From Nepenthes gracilis (lineage: Eukaryota; Streptophyta; Magnoliopsida; Caryophyllales; Nepenthaceae), in the NCBI GenBank assembly GCA_033239525.1, contig BSYO01000005.1, positions 3,196,001-3,260,000 of the forward strand: DNA of 64,000 nucleotides, read 5' to 3'. Position numbers and translations under genes: made by a program. The notes beneath the pieces are model-generated. The model was given only the letters and a program-made list of their open reading frames with translations, did not search any database and was not told the DNA's origin. Positions within the stretch are counted from its first letter, which is position 1. Every line of letters starts with the position of its first letter. This document shows, in pieces, positions 49,915 through 62,600 of this stretch.

Positions 49915-51412
49915 CGGCTTTCTTATCGGAAAATGGAGGATGTGCGTTGATTTTACCAATCAATAAAGCATGGCCCAAATTTATCATTAATTTTTTTTAT
50001 TAAAAATATATTTTTTATTTTTTAATAATAAAAAAATAAACATTAAATATAGAGTGAACAAATTTAATAAGGCTTTCGTAGATGATATGCGTAAAAAGTA
50101 AAATCAGATGATTGAAGAAGCTTTTGAAGTCTAAACATCGGATGAAATTAAATCCGACCAAATTGTATCTTCGGCAAATTTTTAGGGAGCTCAAGCCAAT
50201 CATTGCAGCCTGCTCTCTTGATTTTTATCTAAATGGGGAGAAGCTTCCATTTTCAAATTTCAAAGCAAATGGTTTCTAAATTTTTCTCATTTGAGGGAGA
50301 GGAATTATTTTTTTTTTCCCTTTTAAAATCAGCTTTAACTAAATAGTACTACGCCGCAAAGAAACGATGTCCGAAGTGGAAAGTCGCTACACACAGAAAA
50401 GATTGCTAGCTCGGGTTTATAAATATTATTTCATAAATAATTTTACAACTCCCATAAATAGAGAAAAGTAAGGGTGAAGGAAAATCCAGTTTTGACCTTT
50501 TTTGAGATAAAAATATTAGATATGGAATTCAAATATATCATAATATTTAAGGTTCAAACGTGTTTAGCAAGATATTTTTAATTAGTGCATTTCATGATTT
50601 TGATAAAATTGACATGCACCATATAGAACGGAAAATGGAAAATTTTAGCAAAAGCCAACATAGAAAATCCAGCAAAAAAGGTTTAATTCCGAGTATCAAG
50701 AATAGAAAATTTTAAAAAAATGATCTTTTTTACTTTTTTTAGTAAGTAAAAAACGAAATAAAGAGAATAAAGGGTACAATCATTGATGGAAAACTATACT
50801 ATTTGAGAAAAAGCCAGTTTTCTTGGAGGTCCATCCATTTGTGGGTCCCACATAGGAGGAAAGAATCTGGCCTTCAAATTAATGCGACAAGGATAGCGAC
50901 GCAAGAAATGTGAGAACTGCCAAATCCATGGAAGCATACCTCACGCACCTGGGATCACAATGGGGGCTAGACATCACAAAGGAAGTTCATTATGAATAGA
51001 TTATTTTACCAAGTGGGTGGAAGCTTCTCCCTTGGCAAAAATAATCAACATCGAGAAAATTTTTTAAAACAGAAAAATAGTTTGAAGATTATTGAGAGTT
51101 TTTTACACCCAGCGTGGGGCTATGATATATCAATTTTTAAAGAATCAACAAAATATTAACCGGCAGTGATACCAATCGAGATATTCCGGATAGAAAATTT
51201 ATTCACATATTATAAAGGAAAAATAGATATATATCAACAACGGATACTATGACGGGAGATTTAGTTTTGATTGCAAAATTACGAATAGAAATAATTACCA
51301 TGGGAAGGTCCGTTTACAGTATTAAGAAACGGTGCTTATAAATTGCGCACCTCGAATGGAAAGTTAGTGCCTAGAACTTGGAATGCAATGCATTTGAAAA
51401 ATTCTTTCAATA
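49915..51412 (+). pseudogene. Gypsy pol fragments (RT, RNase H, integrase)
   Basis: Recognisable pieces in normal Gypsy order, each cut off by unrelated AT-rich blocks. RT at about 49930-49980 (KWRMCVDFTN and NKA). RT active site at about 50072-50098 (FVDDM). RT thumb region near 50146 (MKLNPTK). RNase H near 50346-50400 (YYAAK and VESRYTQ). Integrase zinc region near 50840-50960 (HIGGKNLAFKLMRQG). Integrase core at 50992-51045 (DYFTKWVEASPLAKI). The pol C-terminus, 51290-51412, is the longest intact stretch (WEGPFTVLRNGAYKLR and VPRTWNAMHLK). The frame cannot be read through. Confidence 0.85.
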
Positions 51413-52417
51413 AAAGTCAATATATTTCTTTCCATTCATAAAGGGCTTTTAGTACATTTCTTCTTTGACAAAATGAAAATCAAAATTAAGTAACAAAAAC
51501 GAAAAGTCTCAAGTCCGATCTAATATCTTGGGAAAAAAAGCCAACCGGAAAATTTGATCCAACTTAGGAAAGAGATAAAAGGATTCCGTCCAAAAGTAAC
51601 TGCATTCAAAATATTTATTCTAACTCATTATCTTAATTATTTATTTTTAAATAAATAATTATAATTTAAATATTTTAAATAGTTAATTTTAATCATGCGC
51701 CTTTTTTTATTTTTTAATTAATTAAATTATAATTATTTATTTAAAAAATATAAATAATAAAGAAAGTAAAAAAAAAAATCTTATTTTCTATATGATATTA
51801 CGGGCTCGGGTCCCCCGAAGATCCAACGAATCCGGAGAGGAGGACAGGATTGATGGGTAAGTAGGATAAAACTGCGGAATTTCTTCCAGGCTTTTTTTGA
51901 AAAGGAAAAAGATTAACGGTAAATTCAAGGTATATAAACAACTAGTCAACGACAAAGAACTCCTTTTAACACGAGAAAAAGATGAAAAATCTGCCCGGTG
52001 TCTTCGCTTTTCTTTTTGCAAATTTTCATTTACGCTTAAAACCCCACGAATAAAACTCAAGTAATTATACATTTTATTTATAGTATAAATAATATATTTT
52101 CTATACCGCATTTCCTTAATATTTATCCAATCATTTTGACAAAATTTAAATAAATAACAATTGAGGTATTGAGAGTTTTATAAAAATAGAAGGTTACAGA
52201 GAAAAATTATATGACACATTTTTATTATGATATGAACTTGGAATCTTATTAAGAAAATCTCTATGGTGATTTTAAAAATACGATTCGGGAAGAAGAGAGG
52301 TGCCATGAGTAATAAAAAAGGGGGAAAACCCTATTTAATGAAGGGAAATTCAAATTCAAAATTAATAAAGAGGATTTTGTTAGGTGGGCATTAAGACCTT
52401 GTCAGAGCCAATCGCCA

Positions 52418-52575
52418 TCCGGAGTGACCAATTTTGGAGTCACCAAACCAAATTCTCGGAGTGACCAAAAAAGTCCAAACTTTTTTGTTTAAAAATCTCG
52501 GGGGTATTTCACCATACGAGTAAAATGTTTGGAGGGGGCGTAAAAAATCTCCGGAGTGACCAAAAAGGAATCACC
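52418..52575 (+). repeat. CGGAGTGACC-type short repeats
   Basis: The word CGGAGTGACCAA recurs with little change near 52418, 52459 and 52553, with TGGAGTCACCAA and GAATCACCAA variants between, in the 3' part of the Gypsy insertion after pol. Confidence 0.6.
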
Positions 52576-53013
52576 AACCCTGAGTCGAGAAAATGGTTCC
52601 TTTGAATCACTAAAAAGAAAATCAAAAATTCTAAGTGGTGATTCCATTACCAAAACATGCTTGTTAAAATTTTAATTTTGGGTACCAACCATTTTACAAC
52701 GATAATATTCTGTGGGAGGTTAATAAATATTGGAAGTTAATAAACCAACAAGGAGATGGAAAAAAACCAAGCTTATCCTATAAGATAAGTTAGAGTGAAA
52801 ATTCTCTCTCTAATAACCTAAAAGAAGAACAAAAACATCTTTCCCTTTACACTCAAAAAGTAAATGACGACTTTTTGTTTTGGAGGGCCTTGCGACCATC
52901 TTCGTCAATATTGCGGACTGAGCGTGAAGTTAAAGCGATTCTTCTAACTTATCCGCTCGACCACATGAAAAGAAAAACCGGACTGAGTTTGATCCCAATC
53001 TTTTAAAAACCAA

Positions 53014-55329
53014 CATCGAGAGAATTTTTTTAAAACAGTAAAAATATTATTGAGAGTTTTTTCCCATATATATATATATATATATTGCTTTCATTGCTAA
53101 TTAAGTAACTACCATCACGCCACAGTTAGTTTTTTTTTTTTTTTTTTGAAAAAGAAAACAAAAGCCAAGTAACAAAAACAATCTACACATACGAAAGAGA
53201 CGAATAATATTTATTCTCACTATCTTAATTATTTATTTTTAAATAAATAATTATAATCTGAATATTTTAAATAGTTAATTTTAATTATTTTTTTATTTTT
53301 TAATTAATTAAATTATTATTATTTATTTAAAAAATATAAATAATAAACATCTTTTCTATGCGATATTACTCCCCCGCGGGAATCCAACGTATGGATTGAT
53401 GGGTAAGTAGGATAAAACTGCATGTGCCATGAAAAGGAAACCTACTTAACGGTAAATTCAAGGTAAACAACTAGTCAACGACAAAGCACACGAGAAAAAG
53501 ATAGAAAACTGCCCTCTGCAAATTTTCCAACCACGAATAAAACTCAAGTAATTATACTTATTTATAGTATACTTATAATATATTTTCTATACCGCATTTC
53601 CTTCATATTTTATCGTGCTATATATTTTATAAAAATATGAAAAAAATTATGTGACACTTTTTTTATTACTTATAGAATTTAAAAAAATTTTTAAAATAGA
53701 TTCAGATATGCCTGATCGTATAATAAGTGGCTTAATTTTGTTAGGTGGGCATTAAGTAAACCAAATTCTAAATCTCATTGTCACTTTTTTGTTTTGGAGG
53801 GGGGTGGGGGCCTTGCGGGCATGGTTCCTTTGAAAAGAAAAAAACACTTGAATTTTCGACCAACCATTTACAACGATAATATTGATCGGATTATGATGCA
53901 AGCATAAGTCAGAGAGAAAGTTCATTCCAAAAGACAAGAGAAATGGAAAGCCCCCTAACTTATAAGTAGAAGGAAATTCCTCCTCTAACTTACTTAACAC
54001 TTCAAAACTTCCCGCCCTCAAGTTCCCTCTCTCGAGTCAGTTTCAATGAGAAGACCAATCGATACGAAAGGGACCCATCGGCCTAAAGAGGCTTAAAAAT
54101 TCCCTAACAGATTATTTGAAACTTTCTTTTGAAAAAATGTATTATCTATGGTGTTTCCCTATCAATTAACGCATGGAGTTTTCCCCTTGTGCATGTTGTT
54201 TTGCCATTTTGTTGTTAGGTCTTTCTTTCTTTTTTCTTCTTCTTCTTTTTTTTTTTCTTGATCAAGGTTTTCAGTTGCTTCATTTTTTTAATTATATTTG
54301 TTTTTGATTTCATATCAATCTACATAATGAACGAAGCTACTTGTACATAAAATTTTTAAATAAATATATGCAATTACTTACTTATAAAAAAGGAAAAGTA
54401 ATATTAGTTACAAAATTTTTAGGCTTGTAAAAATTGTAATCACAGATTATTTTCTGTAGTAATCAATAGTAATGATGAATGATGGACGTGAACAACACCG
54501 ATGAGGGATGCCGACAATATCAACTTCACCGGTGATAGTGGTGGCCAGTGCCGACAAAGGGTATCAAGGATGTGAGTAACCGTCCTAGGAATTGCAGTTC
54601 CCTCAACGTCGAAAAAAAAAAGTTAGCATCACTTTCCCTGACATTAACTATTTTTATTTCTATAGAAATTGCAATTTTTTTTAAGAAATATAATTATTTT
54701 GTGTAAAGTCTCAACAAATAATTAAATTGTGATTTACTTAGAATAATACAATAAGAGCTTTTATTTAGCTTATACTTCATGCATGATGAATATTCCCACA
54801 AGGAAATTAACCAATTAAAGGAACCCTGCTGTTGGTAGCCCTAGTGTTGAGGTCGAATTCAATTTCATAAGTTCAAAAGGCAAGCTTTAAGTTATTCCAT
54901 GAGCCTGTTTTCAGTTAACTGGTTAAGCCAAAGGGGAAGTATTGCATAACAAATCGACCATATTTTATAATAAGCCAAGCTGCTTGAACACGACTAATGA
55001 ACAACTCGAGTCTTCACCGGCAACACCTTATCGAGTTCGACATGCTTACATTCCGATGAGCATGGCATTCCAAGTGCTAAGTGTTCTTGTTAAATTTAGT
55101 GTTTAACATGAAGAAAGGAAAAGAAAAATGGAGCACTGTAAATTTATTAATAGTGATATGACGTTTTATTTATTTATATTTATTAATAAATTTATATAAT
55201 TTATTGAGTAATATTTATTAAGAGGAATATTATTTTAAATATAATTTATTATTTATTTATATAGATTAACTAATCCGTACAAAAACTTACAAATAAATAA
55301 ATCTTATATACATTATTAAAAAAAAATCC
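53014..55329. other. right flank of the Gypsy insertion and MYB upstream DNA
   Basis: 53014-53900 supplies the blocks seen inside 51040-52720. It includes a pure TA run near 53070 and a T run near 53130. 54100-55329 is AT-rich with no gene recognised. Confidence 0.6.
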
Positions 55330-55649
55330 AGTTTTTCACACAAAGGAAAGAGGGCTTGTGGGTGGGGGTAGTGTGACCCACCTAAGCAGGGCAAAACGGC
55401 CAGTCCAAGTCAAACCCTCATCCTCCTCCTCCTCCTGCATGCCTTCTATAATTTTCCCCCCCATTTCTCTCTCCTCTATTTTCTTCCTCTTGTTCCTGTT
55501 CTTTACTTTTTCTCTTTAGACAAAGGCCTGACCTCGCAATTTCTGCGCTTCCCGTTCTCTTTCTTTCTCTCTCGCTTAATGTTCTGGCTAGCTAGAATTA
55601 GAGAGTAGGGCACCAAAGTTTTCCCGAGAAAGTGAAGAGGGAAAATTCA
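55330..55649 (+). promoter_or_regulatory. proximal promoter and leader of the MYB gene
   Basis: The sequence changes from AT-rich to pyrimidine-rich. It contains a CTC trinucleotide run near 55423-55437, a TATA-like TATAATTTT at 55447, and a CT-rich leader up to the ATG. CCAAGTCAAACC near 55405 includes a W-box-like core. The positions are suggestive only. Confidence 0.4.
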
Positions 55650-58360
55650 ATGAGAAAACCTTGCTGTGAGAAAGAAGGCATAAACAAGGGAGCTTGGTCC
55701 AAGCAAGAAGATCAGAAGCTCATCGATTACATCAACAGTCATGGCGAAGGTTGTTGGCGTTCTCTCCCCAAGGCAGCTGGTATGTATACACACATATATT
55801 TATATTTATACCTCCATTTTTCATATATTTCTTGTTTCATATCACTGCTGAGAAATTGCGACTCCGTACTCTGATTTCTTTGTCGATCGATCTCTATGAT
55901 TTAATTTAATTCAATTCAACAAGATTAGAAAAATCAATAAGATTGGAGAACATTGATTTCTAGGGTTACACCGGTGTGGGAAAAGTTGCCGGCTGAGATG
56001 GATAAATTATCTAAGGCCTGACATCAAACGAGGCAACTTCGCTCAAGATGAAGAAGACCTCATCATCAAGCTCCATGCCCTCCTCGGCAACCGGTACTTA
56101 ATCTCTCTCTCTCTCTCATTCTTCTTGTATGTCTACTTCTTAGACTGCATATATTAACTGTTCTAGGGTACGCAGGCTTCTTTGAGAGAGAGAGAATTCC
56201 CTGCATTAATCATCCAAGGAAAATTCAAATATATTTTTAAAAAGGTTATTTAACAAAATTTTAAATTACGTATATACATATCAAAAAATGATACTGAAAA
56301 ACATTTTTTTAATAATATGAAATATTTATTAAAATAAAATTTAAAGAATAGATGAAATTTAAGATCGAGAATAAAATCTCAAAAATAGAAAAGAGCCAGA
56401 ATATCTGTTAAAATTTTTCCATTAGGTAACGCACAAATTATTATGGGGAAAAAAAAAAAAAACTGGAAATGACTTAAGAGTTTGCTGAAAGCTACTGGCA
56501 TCCCTGTAATTTATCTTCCTGTTAACTAATATTCAATTTATTAAAATAATAAAATAAATAAGTGTTTTTATAAAATATTTTTTTATAAAATATTGAAATA
56601 TTTAAATACTAGTATAAATTACTTGAATTTAATTAATTTTTTTAATCCTGTCCAACTGTTTAGGGTGTCGGGGTGTGTATTATCAGACAGAATTTTGTCG
56701 CTACTATTTTGGAAATAAAAAAATCTCCTTGGCCTAAAAAATTAAATTAAATTAAATTAAATTTACTTACACAAATAAAACAAATTAAATTCAATTTATT
56801 TGGGAAATTACACAACCCTGGGTAGATGAATAGAGGATAGTTTAAGAAAAATATGAAATATATATTTGTGGTTCCAAATTTCAACAAAAAAGGACGAATT
56901 AAAATTGGTAATGTTAATTTACTATATCCATAGATAAAATAAAATAAAATAAAATAAAGAGATAATGCAATAATAACAATAATTGAGCCTCTTGTCTTAT
57001 TAAGTGTGATTCATTTTAGGAGATGTAAATATATAAAACAAAAAATTGAAGTGAGATCTTAATAAATGTTTTCATTTTTATGTAATTTTTTAAACACTTT
57101 TGGAATACTTTTAAATGATATGAAATTTTTTATTTATTATTTTAATAAACATATAATAAATAAATAAATAAAATTTGATATTATTTAAGATTAATGATGG
57201 CATATTTCAAAACAATTTGTATCCCAAAAACTCCCTTCTATATCCTAACTACATGCTTGTGAAGAAAAAAATCACAAAGCATAAAGCTTAGACAAAACAG
57301 TCAATATATATCACATTAATCTTGGAGTTAGGGAGGCTTCACATCGGCAGTAGGGCACAGCACTTGCGTCTCAGTTCTAAGATTATTAGATATAAATTTA
57401 ATACCCAGGTGTTTAGTTTAAAAAAATTAATTTTAAAATTTTCTCATTATTAAAAAAGGAAATCATCTAGGCCATTGAATTTATTTCTAACGATCCTGAT
57501 ACAGTATTAAAACTCAACCCTCCTTTGCTGTATTAACCTCCAGGTTCAATTGGCCTGAAATTTTGGAAGTGCAGGGATTTTATCGTTCAAATGAAACTAA
57601 ACTCTTGCATCTCTCTTATACCCGTTGGATTAAAAAAATTTAACTGATGGGATTTAAATTTTATAAAAAGAATTCTCCAATTTTTTTATTTACTTCAAAA
57701 TTCATATGAAATTTACATGCACCAAACAGAAAAATTAAGCAAAAAAAAAAAAAAAGTAGCCTCAGATATATCCCAAGCTGAAAGACCCCTGTTGGAATTA
57801 GTGAGCGTATACCCCATTTGGCATTTGTTTTTCTGAGTTAGAGATAAATACTGATGGAGGAATTAATTGATTAATTTTCATGGGAGAATAGGTGGTCGTT
57901 GATAGCTGGAAGATTGCCGGGAAGAACGGACAATGAAGTGAAGAACTATTGGAATTCCCATATAAGAAAGAAGCTAATTAGTATTGGCGTGGATCCTAAT
58001 AACCATAAACCCCACCAACATCTTCCCCAAACAACTGCGATCACCACCTCATCAGGCTCCATGAACGGTGGCGTTAATCCTTCTAAGCCTTTGGAGTTGT
58101 CTCATGATCATCACAACAACAACATCGAAGGTGGCGGTGCGTCGGATGCTGCAAACAGCTGCGTCAATGATGAAACTTCTCCCTTGCTAGACCTAAACCT
58201 TGATCTTACCATTGCAATGCCTTCTTCCCCTTCTCAACAGAGAATTACAGAAATGGAGAAAAACATCGAGTCTAAAACCCTTTGTACTGTTGCTGCTGCT
58301 GCTGCTGCTGCTACTGAAGTTGCTGCTGATCCTTCACCTACTCTTCTTCTATTCAGATGA
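55650..58360 (+). CDS. MYBC2-like: R2R3-MYB repressor, MYBC2/FaMYB1-like
   Basis: Three exons, 55650-55779, 55964-56093 and 57892-58360, give 242 residues. Residues 14-60 are R2 (W16, W36, W56) and 67-112 are R3 (F69, W88, W107); the 130-bp exon 2 and both intron positions are the usual R2R3 pattern. MRKPCCEK at the N-terminus is typical of the C2/FaMYB1 clade of subgroup 4. The bHLH-binding signature DL-x2-K-x3-L-x6-L-x3-R occupies 75-94. The C1-type motif ([11 protein letters not shown]) is at 115-125, an EAR repression motif (LDLNLDL) at 186-192, and the protein ends TLLLFR, the second repression motif known from MYBL2 and MYBC2. Known relatives repress anthocyanin and proanthocyanidin genes by joining MYB-bHLH-WD40 complexes; the same role is inferred here. 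A run of seven GCT codons gives seven alanines (about 221-227). Intron 2 is long (1.8 kb) and AT-rich. The frame is intact. Confidence 0.93.
58292..58312 (+). repeat. (GCT)7 coding microsatellite
   Basis: Trinucleotide repeat within MYB exon 3, encoding polyalanine between the EAR motif and the C-terminal TLLLFR. Length changes here would keep the frame. Confidence 0.9.
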
Positions 58361-59439
58361 TTAACAGAAGAAGGAAGGTTTAATTTTTCTTTTCTTTTTT
58401 TTTTTTTCTGGGGAGTTTCTCTTTCGATGGAGGAAGAGATTAATTCTATGCTTCTTCAAGAGACTATTGGAAACTTGATGATGATCGACTTGTGTAGAAG
58501 CTTATTTACATTCTGCACTGGCAAAAGTTAGGGTTATAGAAACAATTAATGTTGACATTATCCGTTAAGGTATGATTATTGTATAGCTAATCATCAATGG
58601 AGGACTCAGCAGTTGAAATTAAATTTTGCTCATTTTCACTTTTAATTAATGTTAATTTGTTGGAAAAATCAACTTCATCATGCTCGGTTGCCGACGTTAA
58701 TTGCTTCCATGCACGGCTGCATGTTATGTTGCTTGGCAGTACAACTTTTAAATCTGAAAGGCAGTTGTTCGACTATTAACACATTAAATTTGTTTATTTC
58801 TGTAAAACTCTGCGTTAACATTAACACCCCACTAAATTCACGTTTGTGTTGTTTTTATTTTTATTTTTATTTTTTGAAAAAATGGGAATCAATTTTCTTC
58901 ATTCACCATTATTTCTTTTTTTTTTAGAAAGGGTTACAGAATTTTATATAAAAGATGTGAATGCAATCTTTGAATAAAATCCGTAAATCAGAAAATGAGA
59001 AAGTTTGCTTAAACTCCTACTCATTCCAATCTAAAAACTACTTATGTTTATCTAGAAAAAAATTCTCTCTTTATTTATGAATAGATTTATTTAAATATCA
59101 TTATTGTTACTATTGAAGATTGGACACAATCAAGAAAAAAATTCTCTAATAAAATTTAACAAAATTATATAAAAATATAACATTTAATCATTTCAATAAA
59201 TTATTAAATTTAAGTTATAAAATTTGGATTAGTTCTAACAATTTATATATATTATATGATTTCATTTTAAGAAATTAAAGAAAAAATGAAAGCTAAATTG
59301 TCTGTAATAGAGACAAGTGTAGATAGTGAAATTGGAGAGTGAATAGCCAAAGATGAAAAATTCAGTATCGAGACGAAGAGGACAATGGTGACGAATTGAT
59401 GAGGTGAGAAAGGAGAGAGAGATGTGTGGGTGAGGTGTG
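58361..59439. other. 3' flank of the MYB gene
   Basis: Presumed 3' UTR, then AT-rich DNA up to the Copia LTR. Short open frames here carry no motif. Confidence 0.5.
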
Positions 59440-59690
59440 CGGGAAGAAGACGGATGCAACTCAGTCATTCAATGCATTGTATTGTATGTTATAAATTACA
59501 AAAGGCTCCTGCCTTTATATTACAAAACAAGCAGGAGAAGAAAAAAGGAAACAAAGAAAGAAAAAGAAAGAAAAGTAAAAAAAAAAGAATAGAAAATATG
59601 AAAATACAAAAATATGAAAATACGCAGATATATTCCCAAAAATACAATTTCCAATTATACGTTAGGCTGTATTTCCTAATACCCCCTACA
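59440..59690 (-). mobile_element. 3' LTR of the second Copia element (part)
   Basis: Minus-strand LTR-like sequence after the end of pol. A polypurine tract (GTAGGGGG, near 59690) is followed by an AT-rich region with a TATA-like AATATAAAGG near 59515. The 5' LTR lies outside the window, so the lower limit is approximate. Confidence 0.5.
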
Positions 59691-59699
59691 AGGTAGAGC

Positions 59700-62600
59700 A
59701 TATATATTAATTATTCTCAACTTGGATAAGTGGATCTTCAAACGGTGTGAGGGTAATATTTTGATAAACATGTCTGCAAGTTGATTGTGATTGGTCACAT
59801 GGTGAGTGCGAACACTCTCGTCTTGAATCTTGTCGCGAACCAAATGACAATCCAACTAAATGTGCTTGGTACGTTCATGAAAAACAGAATTGGCAGATAT
59901 GTGGAGAGCAGCTTGATTGTCGCAGTAGAGGACGGCAGCGTGAGAGTGTGGTACCTGCAGATCAAGTAGGATATAACGGAGCCAAGATAGTTCACAACAG
60001 GTGGTAGCCATGGATCGATACTTGGCTTCTGCGGAAGAACGAGAAACCATGTCTGTTTCTTGCATTTCCAAGAAATAAGGGAATTTCCAATAAAAATATA
60101 GTACCCGGTGAGGGATCTTCTAGTGTCTGGATATAAAGCCCAATCTGCATCACAAAAAGCTCAAAGTTGAATGTTAAAAGTAGAAGAGAATAATATGTAT
60201 TGTCCCGGATTTTGTTTAAGGTATCGAGCACTTGATAGGCAGCATTCATATGGCTAGAAGTCGGTCGAGTCATGAATTGACATAAAATATGGACCACATA
60301 ACATGTATTAGGCCTGGTCACTGTTAGATAGAGGAGACTTCCAATTAGTCTTCGGTAGATGCTAGGATCTTGTAAAATGGTCCGGTCTCTTTACTCAACT
60401 TCGCATTTTGGTCCATTGGAAGTTTAAGGGGTTTGGAACCAAGAGTACCGGAATTAGCTAAAATATCAAGGGCATGTTTTTTCTGACAAATATGGATACC
60501 TGTTGATGACCGTGCAACCTCGATCCCAAGAAAATATCGCAAAATCCCGAGATCTTTAATTTTGAAGGCATGATTAAGAAATAATTTAACAGAGTTACTG
60601 GAGTTCAAAGAACTATTTGCCACAATGATGTCATCAGCATATACAAGTAACATTGTGAAAGATTGATCATCTTTCTTGGTAAATAAGCTGTAATCAGCTT
60701 TGGATTGGGTGAAGCCAAAAGTAAGAAGGGATGTAGATAGCTTGGAGTACCACTACCTAGAGGCCTGTTTGAGGCCATATATGCTTTTCAACAATTTACA
60801 AACTTGATTAGGTGTCCCTGTAGTGTACCCGGGGGGCTTCTGCATATAGATCTCCTCATTTAAAGTGCCGCGTAGGAAGGCATTATTAACATCAAAATGA
60901 TATAGATGCCACCCTTTGATGGCAGCCATGGCTAAGAGGCATCGTACTGTGGTTAGTTTGGCAACAGGGAAAAATATTTCATGATAGTCTATCCCTTTTT
61001 GTTGTGTGTATCTCTTTGTAACTAATCTATATTTGTCTCTCTCAATACTGCCATCACTATTAAATTTTAATTTAAAAACGTATCGGCAACCCGATAATTC
61101 TCTTCCGGATGGTAAGTCAGTGAGAATCCATGTCTTATTTTGCTCTAACGCGTGCAATTCACTGTCTATGGCTTCCCGCCATTTTTCATCTCGAATGGCT
61201 TGGGTATATGTGTAGGGTTCACTGTGAGACATTATGACAACGAAAAAATGACCAAGGGTGGGAGACAGTTTTTGATATGAGATATGGTTTACCTGAAGGT
61301 GTTTGGACGTCTGATTGAGTGTGCGAAGTCTAAGATACTTGGTGACAATGAAATTCTTTCAGATATTCGGGCGCTTTGCGAACCCGAATGGTTCGTCGGA
61401 CAGGTATCTGGTTAATTTTAGTGGATTGGACATCATTTTCGGAATGATCATTGGTTAGTTATTCCTACTCCTGATTATGGATAGGAACAGTGGGGATTTC
61501 TTTTCTAACGTCAGTCGTGGATTCAACTACGGGGTTTGAAGGAGAATCTTGTAAATTGGGTGGAACCAGATGTGTTTGCCACAATTGTTCGTTATTTATA
61601 ATAGATGGTTCTAATGAGCATGCATCGGGTTGAGATGGGAGCTTTGGTCAATGCCATCTTTTCGAAAAGGAAATACATTTTCATGAAAGATCACATCTCT
61701 TGAATAAAAAGTGGTATAGCTACTTAGGTCGATTAGTTTGTATCATTTAACACCAAAAGGATAGCCTAAGAAGGCGCATTTTTTACTTCTAGGATCTAAC
61801 TTTGTACGGCCATGGGAAATGGTGGAGGCAAAGCACAAACAACCAAATATTGGAGTTCAACACAACTCCTTTGGTGAATTATACCTCTTTCACTATAAAA
61901 TTCTCTCATGTTAAATTCAGATCCATTATCACTTCTTATGATTCTAATCTTGGTGTTGAATTACGTTTTAACAAGATTACAAAAGTTTTCTAAACATTGT
62001 TTGGTATCAAATTTTTGTTTTAGAAGGTATATCCATGTACTTTGAGAGAGATCATCAATGATGGTTAAAAAATATCTGTAGCCATCATAGGAAATCTCAG
62101 AGAAAGGTCTCCATATATCACAGTGAATCATTTCAAACAAAGTGTCCGACTTATGAGTGCTGGAAGGAAAAGAAAGACGACGTTGTTTAGCCATATAACA
62201 AACAGAACAAGGATTATTATTAATAGAATGTGATATTCCTTTTACAAGAGAATTATCAATCATCCTAAGTTTAGAATGAGATATGTGCCCTAAACGACAA
62301 TGCCACATATCAATTGGAGACAAAACAGAGTGAACTGAAGGTTTCATGTTTAAATTGGAATTCTTAAGAAGGAAAACGGCTAGAGTATTTGAGGGTATTT
62401 CTGTGTGCTTCAGATGATACAATCCATTCCTTTCTTCATCCATTTCAATCGTTGTCCAAGTGGTAAGGTCCTGAATCAAACAAATGTTAGAAAAAAAAAA
62501 ACATACAGCAATTAAAGGCATCTGTTAGCTGTTTTATCGAAATTAAATTAAAAGAGAAGGAAGAAACACAGAGGAGATTTTGCAATATTAACTTATCAAT

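Larger units (their letters stand above)
47965..53013 (+). mobile_element. Gypsy insertion interleaved with its own flanks
   Basis: A plus-strand Ty3/Gypsy element inserted after ACATCG (left copy ends 47964, right copy ends 53018). The 5' LTR begins TGTCACCC. A gag-like start lies at 48394 (MVNTRTRQSAP, then a stop), related in style to the MVNTR start of the 27.9-kb element. Pol fragments run to 51412. LTR-like words (CTAACAACCTAAAAGAAG) occur near 48190 and again near 52810. Between the element's pieces lie 10-70-bp blocks from the left flank (first half) and the right flank (second half). The true element is probably longer than what is shown here. Confidence 0.8.
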
